From: Bradyrhizobium retamae
GTDB taxonomy: Bacteria; Pseudomonadota; Alphaproteobacteria; Rhizobiales; Xanthobacteraceae
Reading direction: 5' to 3'
Assembly: GCF_001440415.1 (NCBI RefSeq)
Contig: NZ_LLYA01000165.1
Location: forward strand, 1-64,000
DNA: 64,000 bases
Numbering within the stretch: position 1 is the stretch's first letter; each line of letters starts with the position of its first letter. This document shows positions 36,130 to 45,260 of this stretch, piece after piece. The notes under the pieces were generated by a model. The model saw nothing but the letters and a program-made list of their open reading frames with translations, made no database searches and had not been told where the DNA came from. The position numbers and the translations under genes are program-made.

Positions 36130-37335
36130 ATGCGACTAGTCATCATAGGCGCCGGCTTCGCCGGCATGTACGCCGCACTTTCCGCAGCCCGGCTGCGCGA
36201 CATTCAGGGCGTTTCGCCTGACGATCTCGAAATCGCACTGATCGCACCGGAGCCGACGCTGGTGGTCCGCCCGCGGCTCTATGAGCCGAAGCCGGAAACC
36301 CTGACCGCGCCGCTGCTTGACGTCCTCAAGGCGATCGATGTCGACTACATTCAGGGCAGCGCCGAGACGATCAACACCGATGCTCGAACGGTGCAGATCA
36401 CGACTCCAAAGGGCCCGCGAAAGACTCTGTCCTACGACCGTCTCGTGGTGGCCACCGGCAGCCGCCTCTTCCGCCCCAACATTCCGGGCCTTGCCGATCA
36501 CGGCTTCAGTGTTGACTCGCTCGATGACGCAATCGCGCTCGACAAGCATCTACACAGCCTGGCCGACCGGCCGGCCATCAACGGGCGCGATACGGTCGTC
36601 GTCGCCGGCGGTGGCTTCACAGGCATCGAGGCAGCAACCGAGCTGCCCGCGCGCTTGCGCGAAATCCTTGGCAAGGACGCCAAGACGCGCGTGATCATCG
36701 TCGACCGCAACAGTGCGATCGCTCCCGACATGGGCGAAGGCCCTCGCCCAATAATCGAGGAAGCGTTGCGCAAGCTCGGCGTAGAGACCCGGCTCGGGGC
36801 CGGCGTCGCCTCGCTCGACAAATCCGGCGTCACCCTGTCGACCGGCGAACACATCGAAACCGAGACAGTGGTCTGGGCGGCCGGCATTCGCGCCGCGCCG
36901 TTGACGGCGCAGATTCCGGCCGAGCGCGACAATTTCGGCCGGCTGCTGGTGGATCGCGATCTGCGCGTGCCGGGTGTCGCCGGCGTCTTCGCCACCGGCG
37001 ATGCTGCGCGGGCCGCATGCGACGACGAAGGCAACTACGCCCTGATGTCGTGCCAGCACGCCACGCGGATGGGCGCCTTTGCCGGCAACAATGCCGTCGC
37101 CGAACTCCTGGGCGTTCCGACCAGGCCGTATCACCAGAAGGCCTACGTCACCTGCCTCGACCTCGGCGAAGCCGGCGCTCTGTTCACGCGCGGCTGGGAG
37201 CGCAAGGTCGAGATGGTCGGCGACGTCGCCAAGAAGACCAAGCAGGAGATCAATACTGTCTGGATCTACCCGCCCCGCGCCGAGCGCGCCGCGGCGCTCG
37301 CATCGGCCGATCCGGAGCGCGTGACCAACCTCTAG
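36130..37335 (+). CDS. NADH dehydrogenase-like FAD oxidoreductase (type II NDH family)
   Basis: 401 residues from ATG 36130 (AGGAG upstream). FAD motif VIIGAGFAGMYAALSAAR, NAD motif VVAGGGFTGIEAATEL, and VAGVFATGDAARA near the end. No C-terminal membrane anchor is seen, so it may be a soluble quinone or disulfide-type reductase. It lies 54 bases after the hydrolase, in the AraC-linked cluster. Confidence 0.87.
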   Translation: MRLVIIGAGFAGMYAALSAARLRDIQGVSPDDLEIALIAPEPTLVVRPRLYEPKPETLTAPLLDVLKAIDVDYIQGSAETINTDARTVQITTPKGPRKTLSYDRLVVATGSRLFRPNIPGLADHGFSVDSLDDAIALDKHLHSLADRPAINGRDTVVVAGGGFTGIEAATELPARLREILGKDAKTRVIIVDRNSAIAPDMGEGPRPIIEEALRKLGVETRLGAGVASLDKSGVTLSTGEHIETETVVWAAGIRAAPLTAQIPAERDNFGRLLVDRDLRVPGVAGVFATGDAARAACDDEGNYALMSCQHATRMGAFAGNNAVAELLGVPTRPYHQKAYVTCLDLGEAGALFTRGWERKVEMVGDVAKKTKQEINTVWIYPPRAERAAALASADPERVTNL

Positions 37336-37444
37336 ACGCCCCAAGCGATGGCGGCCGCGCTCCCCTGGCTGCGCGGCCTGCTCAACCAAGACCGGCCAGA
37401 ACCAAGACCAACCAGGCGCCTTTACCTTGAAACAGGAGACGAAC

Positions 37445-38362
37445 ATGAACCTGCATAACACCTCATACCCCGTTACATCGGGACCCGAAGAGCTCGTTCC
37501 GTCGCGCTACGCGCTGAAGGTCGGCGACATTGACGTGCTGGTGGTCAGCGATGGCGTGCTGCCGCTCCCAACCCAAATGTTGGGACACAACGCCGACCCG
37601 GCCGACCGCGCGGCCTGGCTGAAAGACATGTTCCTGCCGCAGGACGCGTTCGACTGGGCGCTGAACGTGGTCGTGGTGCGTAGCGGCGGCAAGACCATCC
37701 TCATTGACGCTGGACTAGGGTCCGATCCGGACTTGAACTTGCCGCGGGCCGGCCAGTTGATCAAGCGACTGGAGGCCGCCGGCATCGATCTTGGGTCCGT
37801 GACCGACCTGGTGCTGACCCACATGCACATGGACCACATTGGCGGGCTGCTCGTCGAGGGGGTGAAGGAGCGACTGCGTAAAGACCTGCGGATCCACGTG
37901 GCGGCCGCCGAGGTCAAGTTCTGGGAGTCGCCCGATTTCTCCCACACCTCCATGCCGCAGGGTTTCCCGGACGCGCTTCGGTCGGCCGCCACGCGGTTCG
38001 TGAGCGAGTACGGGAGCAACCTGCGGACGTTCGATGAGGAGCACGAGATTGCGCCGGGCGTGGTCGCCCGTCGCACCGGCGGTCACACCCCCGGGCACAG
38101 CGTGGTCCGCGTGGCGTCCGGCGGCGACGGGCTGACGTTCGCCGGCGACGCCGTGTTTACTGTCGGGTTCGAGCAGCCCGACTGGCACAACGGTTTCGAA
38201 CACGACCCCGAAGAGGCGGCGCGCGTTCGGGTCCGTCTTTTGCGGGAGCTGGCTAAGAGCGGCGAGATGCTGGTGGCCACTCACCTGCCGTTCCCGTCCA
38301 TCGGCCGGGTGGCGGCCGACGGCGACGCCTTCCGTTTCGTACCGGTCTTCTGGGACTACTGA
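37445..38362 (+). CDS. MBL-fold metallo-hydrolase
   Basis: 305 residues from ATG 37445, with AGGAG eight bases before. Metal motif THMHMDHIGG, then GGHTPGHSVVR, FAGDAVFT and ATHLPFPSIG give the remaining ligands for a dinuclear Zn site. This subgroup includes lactonases and uncharacterised hydrolases. A strong terminator follows. Confidence 0.9.
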   Translation: MNLHNTSYPVTSGPEELVPSRYALKVGDIDVLVVSDGVLPLPTQMLGHNADPADRAAWLKDMFLPQDAFDWALNVVVVRSGGKTILIDAGLGSDPDLNLPRAGQLIKRLEAAGIDLGSVTDLVLTHMHMDHIGGLLVEGVKERLRKDLRIHVAAAEVKFWESPDFSHTSMPQGFPDALRSAATRFVSEYGSNLRTFDEEHEIAPGVVARRTGGHTPGHSVVRVASGGDGLTFAGDAVFTVGFEQPDWHNGFEHDPEEAARVRVRLLRELAKSGEMLVATHLPFPSIGRVAADGDAFRFVPVFWDY

Positions 38363-38383
38363 CCGCTCGTTGGGCTAAGGCCA

Positions 38384-38415
38384 AACCAGGGCGCGTTTGA
38401 ATTCGCGCCCTGGTT
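38384..38415 (+). terminator. Terminator-like hairpin after MBL gene
   Basis: AACCAGGGCGCG, an eight-base loop, and the exact complement: a 12-base-pair stem 21 bases after the stop. A clean end to the AraC-linked cluster, though without a strong U-tract. Confidence 0.8.
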
Positions 38416-38492
38416 CAATACCTCGCAACCACTGAGCCGCTGAAACCGAAGCGGTCGTTTATGCCCGCTTTGGCCAACTTCGAACTTTACAG

Positions 38493-39254
38493 ATGAGTCG
38501 AACGAACATGCAGAACGAAAAAGTCATGATCATAACGGGCGGCAGCTCCGGCATCGGTCGGGCGGCCGCGCTCCGTTTCGCCAACCAGGGCGACAAGGTG
38601 CTCATCACCGGCCGCCGCGCCGGCCCCGTCGAGCAAACGGTGGCGGAGCATAAGAATATCGCGGGCATCGTTGCGAATACCGCCTCTGCTGAAGACGCCA
38701 AGCGGACCATCGCCACGGCGGTCGACAACTGGGGCCGAGTGGATGCGCTCGTCAACAACGCCGGCGCGGGCGCCATCCTTCCGTTATCGGATGCGACAGC
38801 CGATCGGATCATAGACATCTTTTCCGTCAATGTGCTCGGTCCGAGCCTGCTGGCCCGCGCCGCCCTTCCTCACCTGAAGGCGACGCAGGGCACCATCATC
38901 AACATCTCCTCGACCTTCGGTCACCGGCCGGCGGCGGGACTATCCCACTACGCCGCCAGCAAGGCGGCGCTGGAACACCTGACCCGCTGCTGGGCGCTAG
39001 AACTCGCGCCGCTCGGAATAAGGGTGAATGCGGTCGCGGCCGGGCCCACGGAATCTGGCGCCTTGACCGGGATGATGGGCCTATCTGCGGAACAGGCAGA
39101 AGCCGTCAAGGAAGACGAGCGCGCACGGATTCCGCTCGGTCGGCGCGGCGTTCCCGACGACATCGCGGAATGGATTGTCCAGCTTGCGGGCCCCGCCTCG
39201 CAATGGCTGACGGGCCAGGTTCTCGCCGTCGATGGCGGCTTGGGACTGGCTTAG
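38493..39254 (+). CDS. SDR family oxidoreductase
   Basis: 253 residues. Cofactor motif ITGGSSGIGRAA, NNAG, catalytic Ser in NISSTFG and YAASK, and C-terminal VLAVDGGLGLA. A classical SDR with no substrate clue. ATGs at 38493, 38508 and 38526 are all possible starts. It lies after the terminator, so it has its own promoter. Confidence 0.9.
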   Translation: MSRTNMQNEKVMIITGGSSGIGRAAALRFANQGDKVLITGRRAGPVEQTVAEHKNIAGIVANTASAEDAKRTIATAVDNWGRVDALVNNAGAGAILPLSDATADRIIDIFSVNVLGPSLLARAALPHLKATQGTIINISSTFGHRPAAGLSHYAASKAALEHLTRCWALELAPLGIRVNAVAAGPTESGALTGMMGLSAEQAEAVKEDERARIPLGRRGVPDDIAEWIVQLAGPASQWLTGQVLAVDGGLGLA

Positions 39255-39523
39255 TTTCCGCGCTGCCAATTGCGGTCCCGACCTAATTTACTTCTCTTTC
39301 CGATTAAGGGGCGATAGTTCGGGTGAGTTAGTCTGGGCGCCCAAAGCTGCGGTGAGCCAAAGCCCGTTGTCTGTAAGGGGTCGTTCGCTACAGGGGCGAA
39401 CGAGTGGCAAGTCCAGCCATGTCCGTAAGTAAATTCAGAGCATTAGCGACTGCGCGTTGGTCATGGCGAGTTGATGGCGCTGCTTGAGAAGTGATTCAAT
39501 CTCCGAAACCGGAGCCTCGAATC

Positions 39524-39650
39524 ATGCGCTACGAACTCAGCGACTATGAATGGACCGCGATCAAGCCGATGCTGCCCAACAAGTCGCGCGGCGTTCGGCG
39601 GGTAAATGACCGTCGCGTGCTCAATGGCATCTTTTGGAGCGAGGCCCGCC
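39524..39650 (+). mobile_element. IS5-family transposase, N-terminal fragment
   Basis: From ATG 39524 the frame reads MRYELSDYEWTAIKPMLP and RRVLNGIFW, the exact style of the IS5-family first domain in Bradyrhizobium. After about 42 residues it runs into unrelated sequence; the DDE catalytic core is missing. An IS relic cut off by a deletion or insertion. Confidence 0.75.
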
Positions 39651-39710
39651 TTTCGTCCATTAGCCGACATGCAAAGCGCTGACGCCGAGGTCCGCTTCTG
39701 CAATGTGGCC

Positions 39711-39785
39711 TCACCGATCCTGATCGGGGTGCACCCACTTGTAAGGCGTGACCTCCCGCTGCTCCGTCAACTTGATCATGCGTCA
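39711..39785 (-). pseudogene. C-terminal fragment of the zinc-ribbon protein at 61686-61973
   Basis: The minus strand reads RMIKLTEQREVTPYKWVHP and ends DQDR-stop. The intact protein at 61686-61973 ends with nearly the same residues (MIKLTEQREITPYKWVHP). So a second copy of this family was once here, destroyed next to the IS5 relic and a dispersed repeat. Confidence 0.75.
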
Positions 39786-39900
39786 GCCAATGTCGGCTGC
39801 GGGTCAAAAGGCGACTTCGCTCGGCGACCGGGCTACTTCCGCTTATCCCCCAAAGCCGACAATACTCGGACAAGCAGGCTGCATTTGCCGCTACATCGGA
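39786..39900. repeat. Dispersed repeat, copy 2
   Basis: The stretch GTCAGCCAATGTCGGCTGCG and then GGGCTACTTCCGCTTATCCCC belongs to the same broad family as the copies near 48, 49582, 50119 and 63380 (common core: ACTTCCG followed by GC-rich halves). It produces meaningless open frames on both strands. Confidence 0.45.
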
Positions 39901-39972
39901 TTCGGATTCCCCTTATGCACGGTCGCCACCTCTCGCCGCCAATGGATCAGTGAAGGTTGAACAGCTCTCTCA

Positions 39973-40215
39973 CTAGCTGTCCAGAAATGATGTTAGCGAA
40001 TGACAATTTGGTGGGCGGCGGTTCGATTGTCGTGGGTTACTACTCGCCACCACAATTGTTCGTGCAGATGTCGGTAGTTTGGCTGCAACCTTGACCACCC
40101 GTTTCTTCTTGGCCTTTGACTTCTGTTCAACGGCAATAACCGTTGCTCGAGAAGTTGTCAGCGCAGATGATTGCACTTGCGCAGGCGGTTCGGCTGGGAT
40201 TGCCTCCGCGGCCAA
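39973..40215 (-). CDS. Hypothetical Ala/Lys-rich protein (doubtful)
   Basis: 80 residues from TTG 40215. The middle is basic (KSKAKKKRVVKVAAKLPTSA). The N-terminal part is Ala/Pro-rich like a secreted-protein linker, and the frame is open further upstream without ATG. No family recognised. Could be the tail of a broken exported gene. Confidence 0.25.
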   Translation of the reverse strand: MAAEAIPAEPPAQVQSSALTTSRATVIAVEQKSKAKKKRVVKVAAKLPTSARTIVVASSNPRQSNRRPPNCHSLTSFLDS

Positions 40216-40244
40216 TGTTGGCGGCGTGTTCGCAAAGCCTAGTA

Positions 40245-40427
40245 TTACCTTCGATGGCCCAAACGGATGCCGAGCTTCAATGCCTTCTGACGCAGCGAAC
40301 CTACCGTTCTCTTTGTCAGTTTCGCGATCCTCATTACTGGCGTTTTTGCTTTCGAATGAGCACGTAATTCCTTCACGTCGGCTTTGGTATATTCCCGTCG
40401 AACAATCTTCTTTGATTTCTTGGCCAC
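40245..40427 (-). CDS. Small basic HTH-like protein (paralogue of 45261-45440)
   Basis: 60 residues, GTG start at 40427 chosen because AAGGAG lies seven bases upstream. It reads VAKKSKKIVRREYTKADVKE, then AKLTKRTVGSLRQKALKLGI. The pattern (basic start, TKADV, a short helix, KRTVG-RQKAL-LGI) is that of tiny SANT/HTH-like proteins abundant in Bradyrhizobium. Likely DNA-binding; role unknown. The paralogue at 45261 has the same layout. Confidence 0.65.
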   Translation of the reverse strand: MAKKSKKIVRREYTKADVKELRAHSKAKTPVMRIAKLTKRTVGSLRQKALKLGIRLGHRR

Positions 40428-40543
40428 TTCGATCTCCTTTGATTCGAGCGGCCTTCTACCACAATAGTTCGACAAGGAAACCGAAGGCGCTGCGCTAGAG
40501 CAAGCGCGATTCAGTGTAGCAACGGAGACACACCCTGCGGTAG

Positions 40544-40783
40544 CTAATGATGTGTCCGTAAGCAGCATCGAAGCTCATCAATACATCTGGCCAGTACAAT
40601 CGCCTGCGCCTTCAGCCCGTCAAGCACTGGGTCCGTTCGTCCGCCTCCTTCAATCTCTTCTATACGGGCGTTGAAGCTGGCAAGCTCGTCTTCGAGTCCA
40701 TCGATTTCTTGTTGAGTGAAGACCTGGACCGCTTCCTGGAGTCTTGAGGATGCGTGCAACAACACATGTCGGTGCTGACCCAT
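40544..40783 (-). CDS. Hypothetical small protein
   Basis: 79 residues from ATG 40783. The middle, QEIDGLEDELASFNARIEEI, is a likely coiled coil. No family recognised. A GGGGGG stretch lies upstream as a poor ribosome site. Coding character is reasonable but not certain. Confidence 0.4.
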   Translation of the reverse strand: MGQHRHVLLHASSRLQEAVQVFTQQEIDGLEDELASFNARIEEIEGGGRTDPVLDGLKAQAIVLARCIDELRCCLRTHH

Positions 40784-40798
40784 CGTTTGTCCCCCCAA

Positions 40799-41117
40799 TA
40801 ACCTCTAATCAGTACTTTGCGCTCCGGGCAGCGGAACTGATTCGATGTCAGCATTGTACTCTGACTCAAGTCGGGTGGCAGTAACGGCTTGTCGCTGCCG
40901 GCACAAGGCGCTGCTGTTTGGCTGCCCTAAGTGTCAGGAGAGTTCTTCGCGGCAAGCGGCAACTCGCAACGGTCCGCGAGCCGCGAACTCGCCTAATTCG
41001 TGGTCCATCTCGCGCGAACCAGCAGTATGAGCGCACCGACAACGGCTGCAGTTCGGCGATGCGGCAGCCGCGGCGAGACCCGCGAAGGCCAAAGCCCGTG
41101 TGTCAGCTCCGCCAATG
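40799..41117. other. Gene-free stretch
   Basis: Short open frames on the plus strand are arginine-rich and unrecognised. No repeat or hairpin of note. Confidence 0.3.
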
Positions 41118-41315
41118 TCATCTCGTAGAAAGCGCGGCCGGGCGCACCATCAGCCGGAAGCCATTGTGCTTGATTTGGTGAACCCAGAATCGTTTGCAGC
41201 CTTCTTCTTCAGCGCTCTCCGCTTTTTGGTTGCGGTCTCGAGTGACCTCAGCGGCTGCAGTTGCGTGTTGAAGGCGCTTTTCAGCAAACTCTCGAGACCG
41301 CCCTGATACTCGCAT
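41118..41315 (-). pseudogene. ATP-dependent DNA ligase remnant (motif I region)
   Basis: The minus-strand frame ends FWVHQIKHNGFRLMVRPAAL. In LigD-type ATP-dependent ligases the motif is WVHEIKHDGFR, where Lys is the adenylated residue. The copy here has Q for E and N for D, and it stops soon after. The upstream half of the frame has no clear match. A short relic. Confidence 0.45.
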
Positions 41316-41341
41316 TCGCTAATCCGATCTTTCTCTTTCAT

Positions 41342-41844
41342 CTCCCACCCCTGCTATCAACGGCCTATTGCGCAACACGCTTCCTGACGATCATCCGCGT
41401 CGGGAGAAAAGATCGCGCGGTCCGTTGGGGCTGGCAAAAAACGGAGCCGTGCGGGTCATCGCACTACACACTGTTGGAGGATCGGAACGTAGGCAATCAG
41501 GCTGCGCTGGTGATCAAAATTAGTTCGGCTCAATATGCAACGCAAGGTTCCTTCGTGGGACGGAGCACGGAGATGCACGAGTTGCGACAGCGCCGCTGCC
41601 CGATCAGCACGCCGACGCACTGCAAAAAACGAGTGGCTATCGCGTGGCTCGCTCATCGCGCTGCTGCGGTGCGCTTCTCGCCTTTGGGGCCACAAGCGCA
41701 TCTACCTTCTACTGATAGGCGGTGCGCGCCTGCCTCTTCGCGTTGGCCGGCTCCTGGCCTCGTTAACCAAGCTAATCACACAGCCATAATCTAGACCGAT
41801 TCGATCGTGACCCTTTGCGCTCTATCCGCGCAGGAGCGAGCCAA
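41342..41844. other. Gene-free stretch
   Basis: About 500 bases with open frames on both strands (up to 177 codons) but none with family resemblance or good starts. Probably decayed sequence. Confidence 0.35.
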
Positions 41845-42090
41845 GTGGTTCGGACCGTCGCGCTTGGAATAGTATGTCTGGCCGGGCTGGGTGCGATTGC
41901 CGCAGCTGCCAAGCGGCCAGCGCTGCTGCAGCCGGCCGAGATCGTTTTTCCGAAAGTCGCCGGCAGCAAAACCGATCGCTTGCCACTTATTTTCCGTCGG
42001 GACACGCACACCGAGAGTGAGAAAGTGGATGTCGTGTACGTTCCACCTGTCGAAGACTTAGCCCCTTCGAACCAGTCAGCGCCTCCATAG
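41845..42090 (+). CDS. Small exported or membrane-anchored protein
   Basis: 81 residues from GTG 41845, with AGGAG eight bases upstream. It starts VVRTVALGIVCLAGLGAIAA, an N-terminal signal or anchor, and continues as a polar Pro-containing tail ending PSNQSAPP. Similar short proteins are frequent in Bradyrhizobium; function unknown. Confidence 0.55.
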   Translation: MVRTVALGIVCLAGLGAIAAAAKRPALLQPAEIVFPKVAGSKTDRLPLIFRRDTHTESEKVDVVYVPPVEDLAPSNQSAPP

Positions 42091-42353
42091 AAGGCTGTTG
42101 ACTCGCCGCCTCCCCGTCTCGTCTCTCGTCATTGGCACGATCCGCATGACCGGAAGTCTTTTTGAGGCGACCAAACAGAAAGCCAGTGCATCAAGGTCGC
42201 CAACGAAGAACTCAGCTGGCCGGGTGCCCAAACGGGTTACTGCTGTGAAAGAGCGTCGTTCAGATGGCTTGGATCCGCTGTTGAGAAAGCTGAACCTATC
42301 GCCAAAGTGCGAGTAGTGACGTCGGTTCATCGGGCCTACCGCTCAACTACACT

Positions 42354-42851
42354 TCAAGAACCCAAAGCAGTTGATATTTCAGTAAGCGTCGCCTTTTCGG
42401 CGTCACTTACTTGAACGCCACCGATTCCGAATAGACCACCGCCCTCACTGGCCGCTTCAGCGGTGCTCTGACTGATCTGGCGAAGCCAAGCTTTAAACGC
42501 AGCTGCATCGTCTGGAGCTTTTGCATCGAGCAGCGCAGAAACCTGTCGTAACGAGCCGATGGCTTTGAGCTTGAGGTCTGATGGCTGACTAGCCGCAAAC
42601 TTTGCTTTGAGACCGTCTCGCGCGGCGCTTCGTCCCTCGCTGTTAGAAAATTCGGTGACTACGGCCTTTACTAAAGCGTTTGTGTTGGCGCCGGTTATCG
42701 CTTGGGTGAGCGCAGTGCCTCCTGCGAACGATTCCTTTAGAAGCCCCCAAAGCCCGCTCGGATCAGCAGCCGTGACGGCCATCCCAGCTATCATTGGGCT
42801 TTCCAGCAGCAACGTCCATTCTTCCTTGGTAAAATTCGTCTTGTCAGCCAT
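42354..42851 (-). CDS. Conserved hypothetical protein
   Basis: 165 residues, all-helical in appearance, starting MADKTNFTKEEWTLLLESP after a good GGAGGAA site. Features are a Gly-rich loop GGGLFGIGGV near the C-terminus and the KEEW start. I recall no named domain. It stands alone, 15 bases downstream of the broken rlpA gene. Confidence 0.75.
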   Translation of the reverse strand: MADKTNFTKEEWTLLLESPMIAGMAVTAADPSGLWGLLKESFAGGTALTQAITGANTNALVKAVVTEFSNSEGRSAARDGLKAKFAASQPSDLKLKAIGSLRQVSALLDAKAPDDAAAFKAWLRQISQSTAEAASEGGGLFGIGGVQVSDAEKATLTEISTALGS

Positions 42852-42866
42852 TGCTTCCTCCGTATG

Positions 42867-43204
42867 CTACCGCAGAAAAACTCTTGCCGTGCCGCCCATC
42901 CCGATCTCGCGCGACGCTCCGTAACTGACATCAATGATTTTGCCGGTTCGACGTGAAGGCCCGCGATCATTGATGCGGACTTGCACAGAACGGCCGTTTG
43001 CAAGGTTAGTTACCGTCACATTGCTTCCCATTGGTCTGGTGCGATGAGCAGCTGTCATGGCAAGCGCGTTGAACCGTTCGCCACTTGCTGTCTTGCGCCC
43101 GTGGAATCATCTCCATGACCATAGTGCGAAGCACGGCCTTGCTCAGCCGAGGCAGGTGCTGACAAGGCGCACAACAACGCAACAATTATACCTGACCGGA
43201 TCAC
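42867..43204 (-). pseudogene. rlpA: RlpA-like septal lytic transglycosylase, frameshifted
   Basis: The first frame (GTG 43204) has a signal peptide IIVALLCALSAPASAEQ and GRASHYGHGDD. The second frame continues FHGRKTASGERFNALAMTAA, then TNLANGRSVQVRINDRGP and DVSYGASREIGM. Together they make a complete small RlpA DPBB protein, with a single-base frameshift near 43105. Catalytic Asp in RINDRGP is present. It is probably a recent pseudogene or an assembly error. RlpA proteins cleave denuded glycan strands at the septum. Confidence 0.8.
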
Positions 43205-43577
43205 ATCGATCTCAAAAGGTCGCAAAAATCGTGCACGACCAATCGGCGACGGACAACTTCGTTCCCCGAACGACCGATTGAATGTCAATAGCCGATAGAA
43301 CATCCACGACACCGCTATGGATCCTCCTATAGGACAAGGAGCCGTCCGCTTAATCCAGGAGGGCGCCACCCTGCGCACTTGACGTTGAGGGAGGCTTGGT
43401 TGCATGCCTTCCGAGGAACCGTCCCGGCAGAAAGCCGTTTCCTTTCTGGTGTTCTGTTTCGCCATAGGACATCCTCTTGAGCCAGGTGAGCGAAGACCAT
43501 GCATCTTCGTGCACCTGGCTGCCTTGAGATGGGCCTCAGCGAAGGACTAGGCCTGTCACTCAACTGCAGGAGTGATC
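43205..43577. other. Intergenic
   Basis: Divergent region between the rlpA relic and the H1-like gene. No coding signal; an AGGAG just before 43578 belongs to the next gene. Confidence 0.35.
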
Positions 43578-43949
43578 ATGGACACCGAAAAAAACGACTC
43601 TGAGAAGACCGAGGCAGCCGAGCAGCCGCGTAAGCCGATCGTCGACCAGATGACGGATCTCGCAGCTCAGGCCGCAGGAACGCTGGCCGAAACGGCGGTT
43701 AAGGCCGTGGCAAAGCGTGCTAAAAAGGCCGTCGCCAAACGAACGCCCGCACCGGTAAAGAAGGCAGCGAAGGCAGTTTCCCGAGCTGCAAGAACTCCGC
43801 AGAAGCGGGCGAAGAAGGCCGCAAAGAAACGAGTGAAGAAAGTAAAGAAGGCCGTTTCCAAAACCGCCAAGAAATCACCAAGAAAAGCTTCGAAGAAGCG
43901 ATCAAAGAAGAAACAATCAAAGAAGACAAGCCGAAAATCCCGCAGGTAG
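43578..43949 (+). CDS. Histone H1-like lysine/alanine-rich protein
   Basis: 123 residues from ATG 43578 (AGGAG upstream). An acidic N-terminus (DTEKNDSEKTEAAEQ) is followed by about 85 residues of Lys/Ala/Arg-rich repeats such as KKAAKAVSRAARTPQKRAKK and ends SRKSRR. Resembles bacterial H1-like (Hc1/AlgP-type) nucleoid proteins that bind DNA non-specifically. Stand-alone gene. Confidence 0.75.
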   Translation: MDTEKNDSEKTEAAEQPRKPIVDQMTDLAAQAAGTLAETAVKAVAKRAKKAVAKRTPAPVKKAAKAVSRAARTPQKRAKKAAKKRVKKVKKAVSKTAKKSPRKASKKRSKKKQSKKTSRKSRR

Positions 43950-44379
43950 CTGCGCTGGCGGCTTGTTATTCCTCGGCAGTGTTTCGGCATTTCCAGGCCA
44001 TCACGGCCGCCATCGATGAGTGCGCGGAGAAGGCGCGGGGTAATTGTGTTGCCCGGGTGCCCAGGCCCTACAACGCACGGTTTGATCAGTCGTAAGACCG
44101 TAACACACGAGCGGGCGCGTCTAAGAGATCAAGACGTCAATAGTTGGCTGGCGTACTGGTACCTATATAACCCCGCGGCAAGGATCGGCGGGCGTTCGTA
44201 AAACAAAGGCGGCGCCGAGTAAATCTGAGTGGCCAAAATCACAGGAGCGAACCGGCCTCCCAGCACAGTGGGAGTACACGGCGTGTGGTGCAAAGACCTC
44301 TTTGAAATTTACGCAACAACTAGGATGTGAATTCCGGATAGCCAAAACCGACGTTTGCGTCGCTAAGGAGGCCACGACG
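43950..44379. other. Gene-free stretch before recombinase relic
   Basis: No convincing gene. The plus frame leading into the recombinase relic is open from about 44290 but has no similarity before 44380. Confidence 0.35.
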
Positions 44380-44595
44380 ATGCCGATCCCGTGGTACCAG
44401 CACCTCGGCTTTGACGGCTGCTCTAGTCACAGTGGTAGATGCACCTTTATTACCAATACCGCGTGAAAGATCTCGACCGTCGGTGGTTCGTTGCGGGATG
44501 TTCAGATGTTCGCTGGACATACGAATCTTCAGACCACGCAACGATATATCGAGGCCAATCCGGAAGCGCAGGTTCGGAGCGTTGATCTCGTCTAG
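44380..44595 (+). pseudogene. Tyrosine recombinase C-terminal remnant
   Basis: One frame reads GFDGCSSHSGRCTFIT, a TGA at 44464, then STVGGSLRDVQMFAGHTNLQ and TTQRYIEANPE. This is the catalytic end of XerC/phage-type integrases: the HSGR Arg, the AGH His and the RY(I) Tyr are visible. The usual RR after HSG is RC here. An in-frame stop splits the block and the N-terminus is missing. It is convergent with the DinB gene, 10 bases away. Confidence 0.8.
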
Positions 44596-44605
44596 GAGAT
44601 CTGAT

Positions 44606-45136
44606 TCAGGGCTGGATCAGTTTCGCCAAGTCGGGCGCGGTGGTGCCGCGCTGAAACGCCAACAGATCAAGGGACGGGGGCTCGCCACCGGTCAAAATCG
44701 ACAAGCAAGCATGGGCCTGCCCGCGATGATGGGTCTGATGATTGAACAAATGCAGGAGTATGTCCGCAACGGCTTGGGAGTGGGGCATGCCCGACGTCGT
44801 CCTGTAACTGTGGATGCTGGCCAGCGTAGCGTCGTCATACGAATCGACCATGCAGATGAGCCTATCATCTTCAGCTATGCGCGCTCGGGCAAGCTCGGCG
44901 CGATCTTCGAACAGGATGGCATTCAGTCGGCTGGGATGGTCGCCCTCCCCAGTCAGTCGTTTCAGCCAGATACGATCCGTCAGCAGCAGATGGTTCAAAG
45001 TGCCATGCACACTGGAGAAGAACACGCCAATGTGCAGCCGGTAGGCCTGATCCGACAAATCGAGTGCGGCGGCGTACAAGCGGGCGTTAGCCCACTGGTT
45101 ATAGGCAGCAAGCTGTTGAAATATACGTTTTGTCAT
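44606..45136 (-). CDS. DinB family protein
   Basis: 176 residues, a four-helix bundle. His ligands are in HGTLNHLLLTD and NHQTHHRGQAH, the usual three-His metal site. Family members are thiol transferases (bacillithiol or maleylpyruvate-type) or stress proteins. No thiol partner is nearby. Confidence 0.88.
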   Translation of the reverse strand: MTKRIFQQLAAYNQWANARLYAAALDLSDQAYRLHIGVFFSSVHGTLNHLLLTDRIWLKRLTGEGDHPSRLNAILFEDRAELARARIAEDDRLICMVDSYDDATLASIHSYRTTSGMPHSQAVADILLHLFNHQTHHRGQAHACLSILTGGEPPSLDLLAFQRGTTAPDLAKLIQP

Positions 45137-45260
45137 CAGTTTGATCCGGATAGCCGGACGTCAGTATAGCCGGATCGCCACCAAAAGCGGACGGGATGCT
45201 GAAAAAATTGAGACCCGCCGGCGCCTGCCAACGGGCCTAGGTCAGCATACGAGGGGGGGC

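Noticed and set aside
41150..41341. 63-codon minus-strand open frame starting MKEKDRISE
   Set aside because: It has a possible ribosome site but overlaps the ligase-like frame and shows no family; evidence is too thin for a gene.
42098..42316. 72-codon plus-strand open frame
   Set aside because: No ribosome site and no similarity; an equally long frame lies on the other strand.
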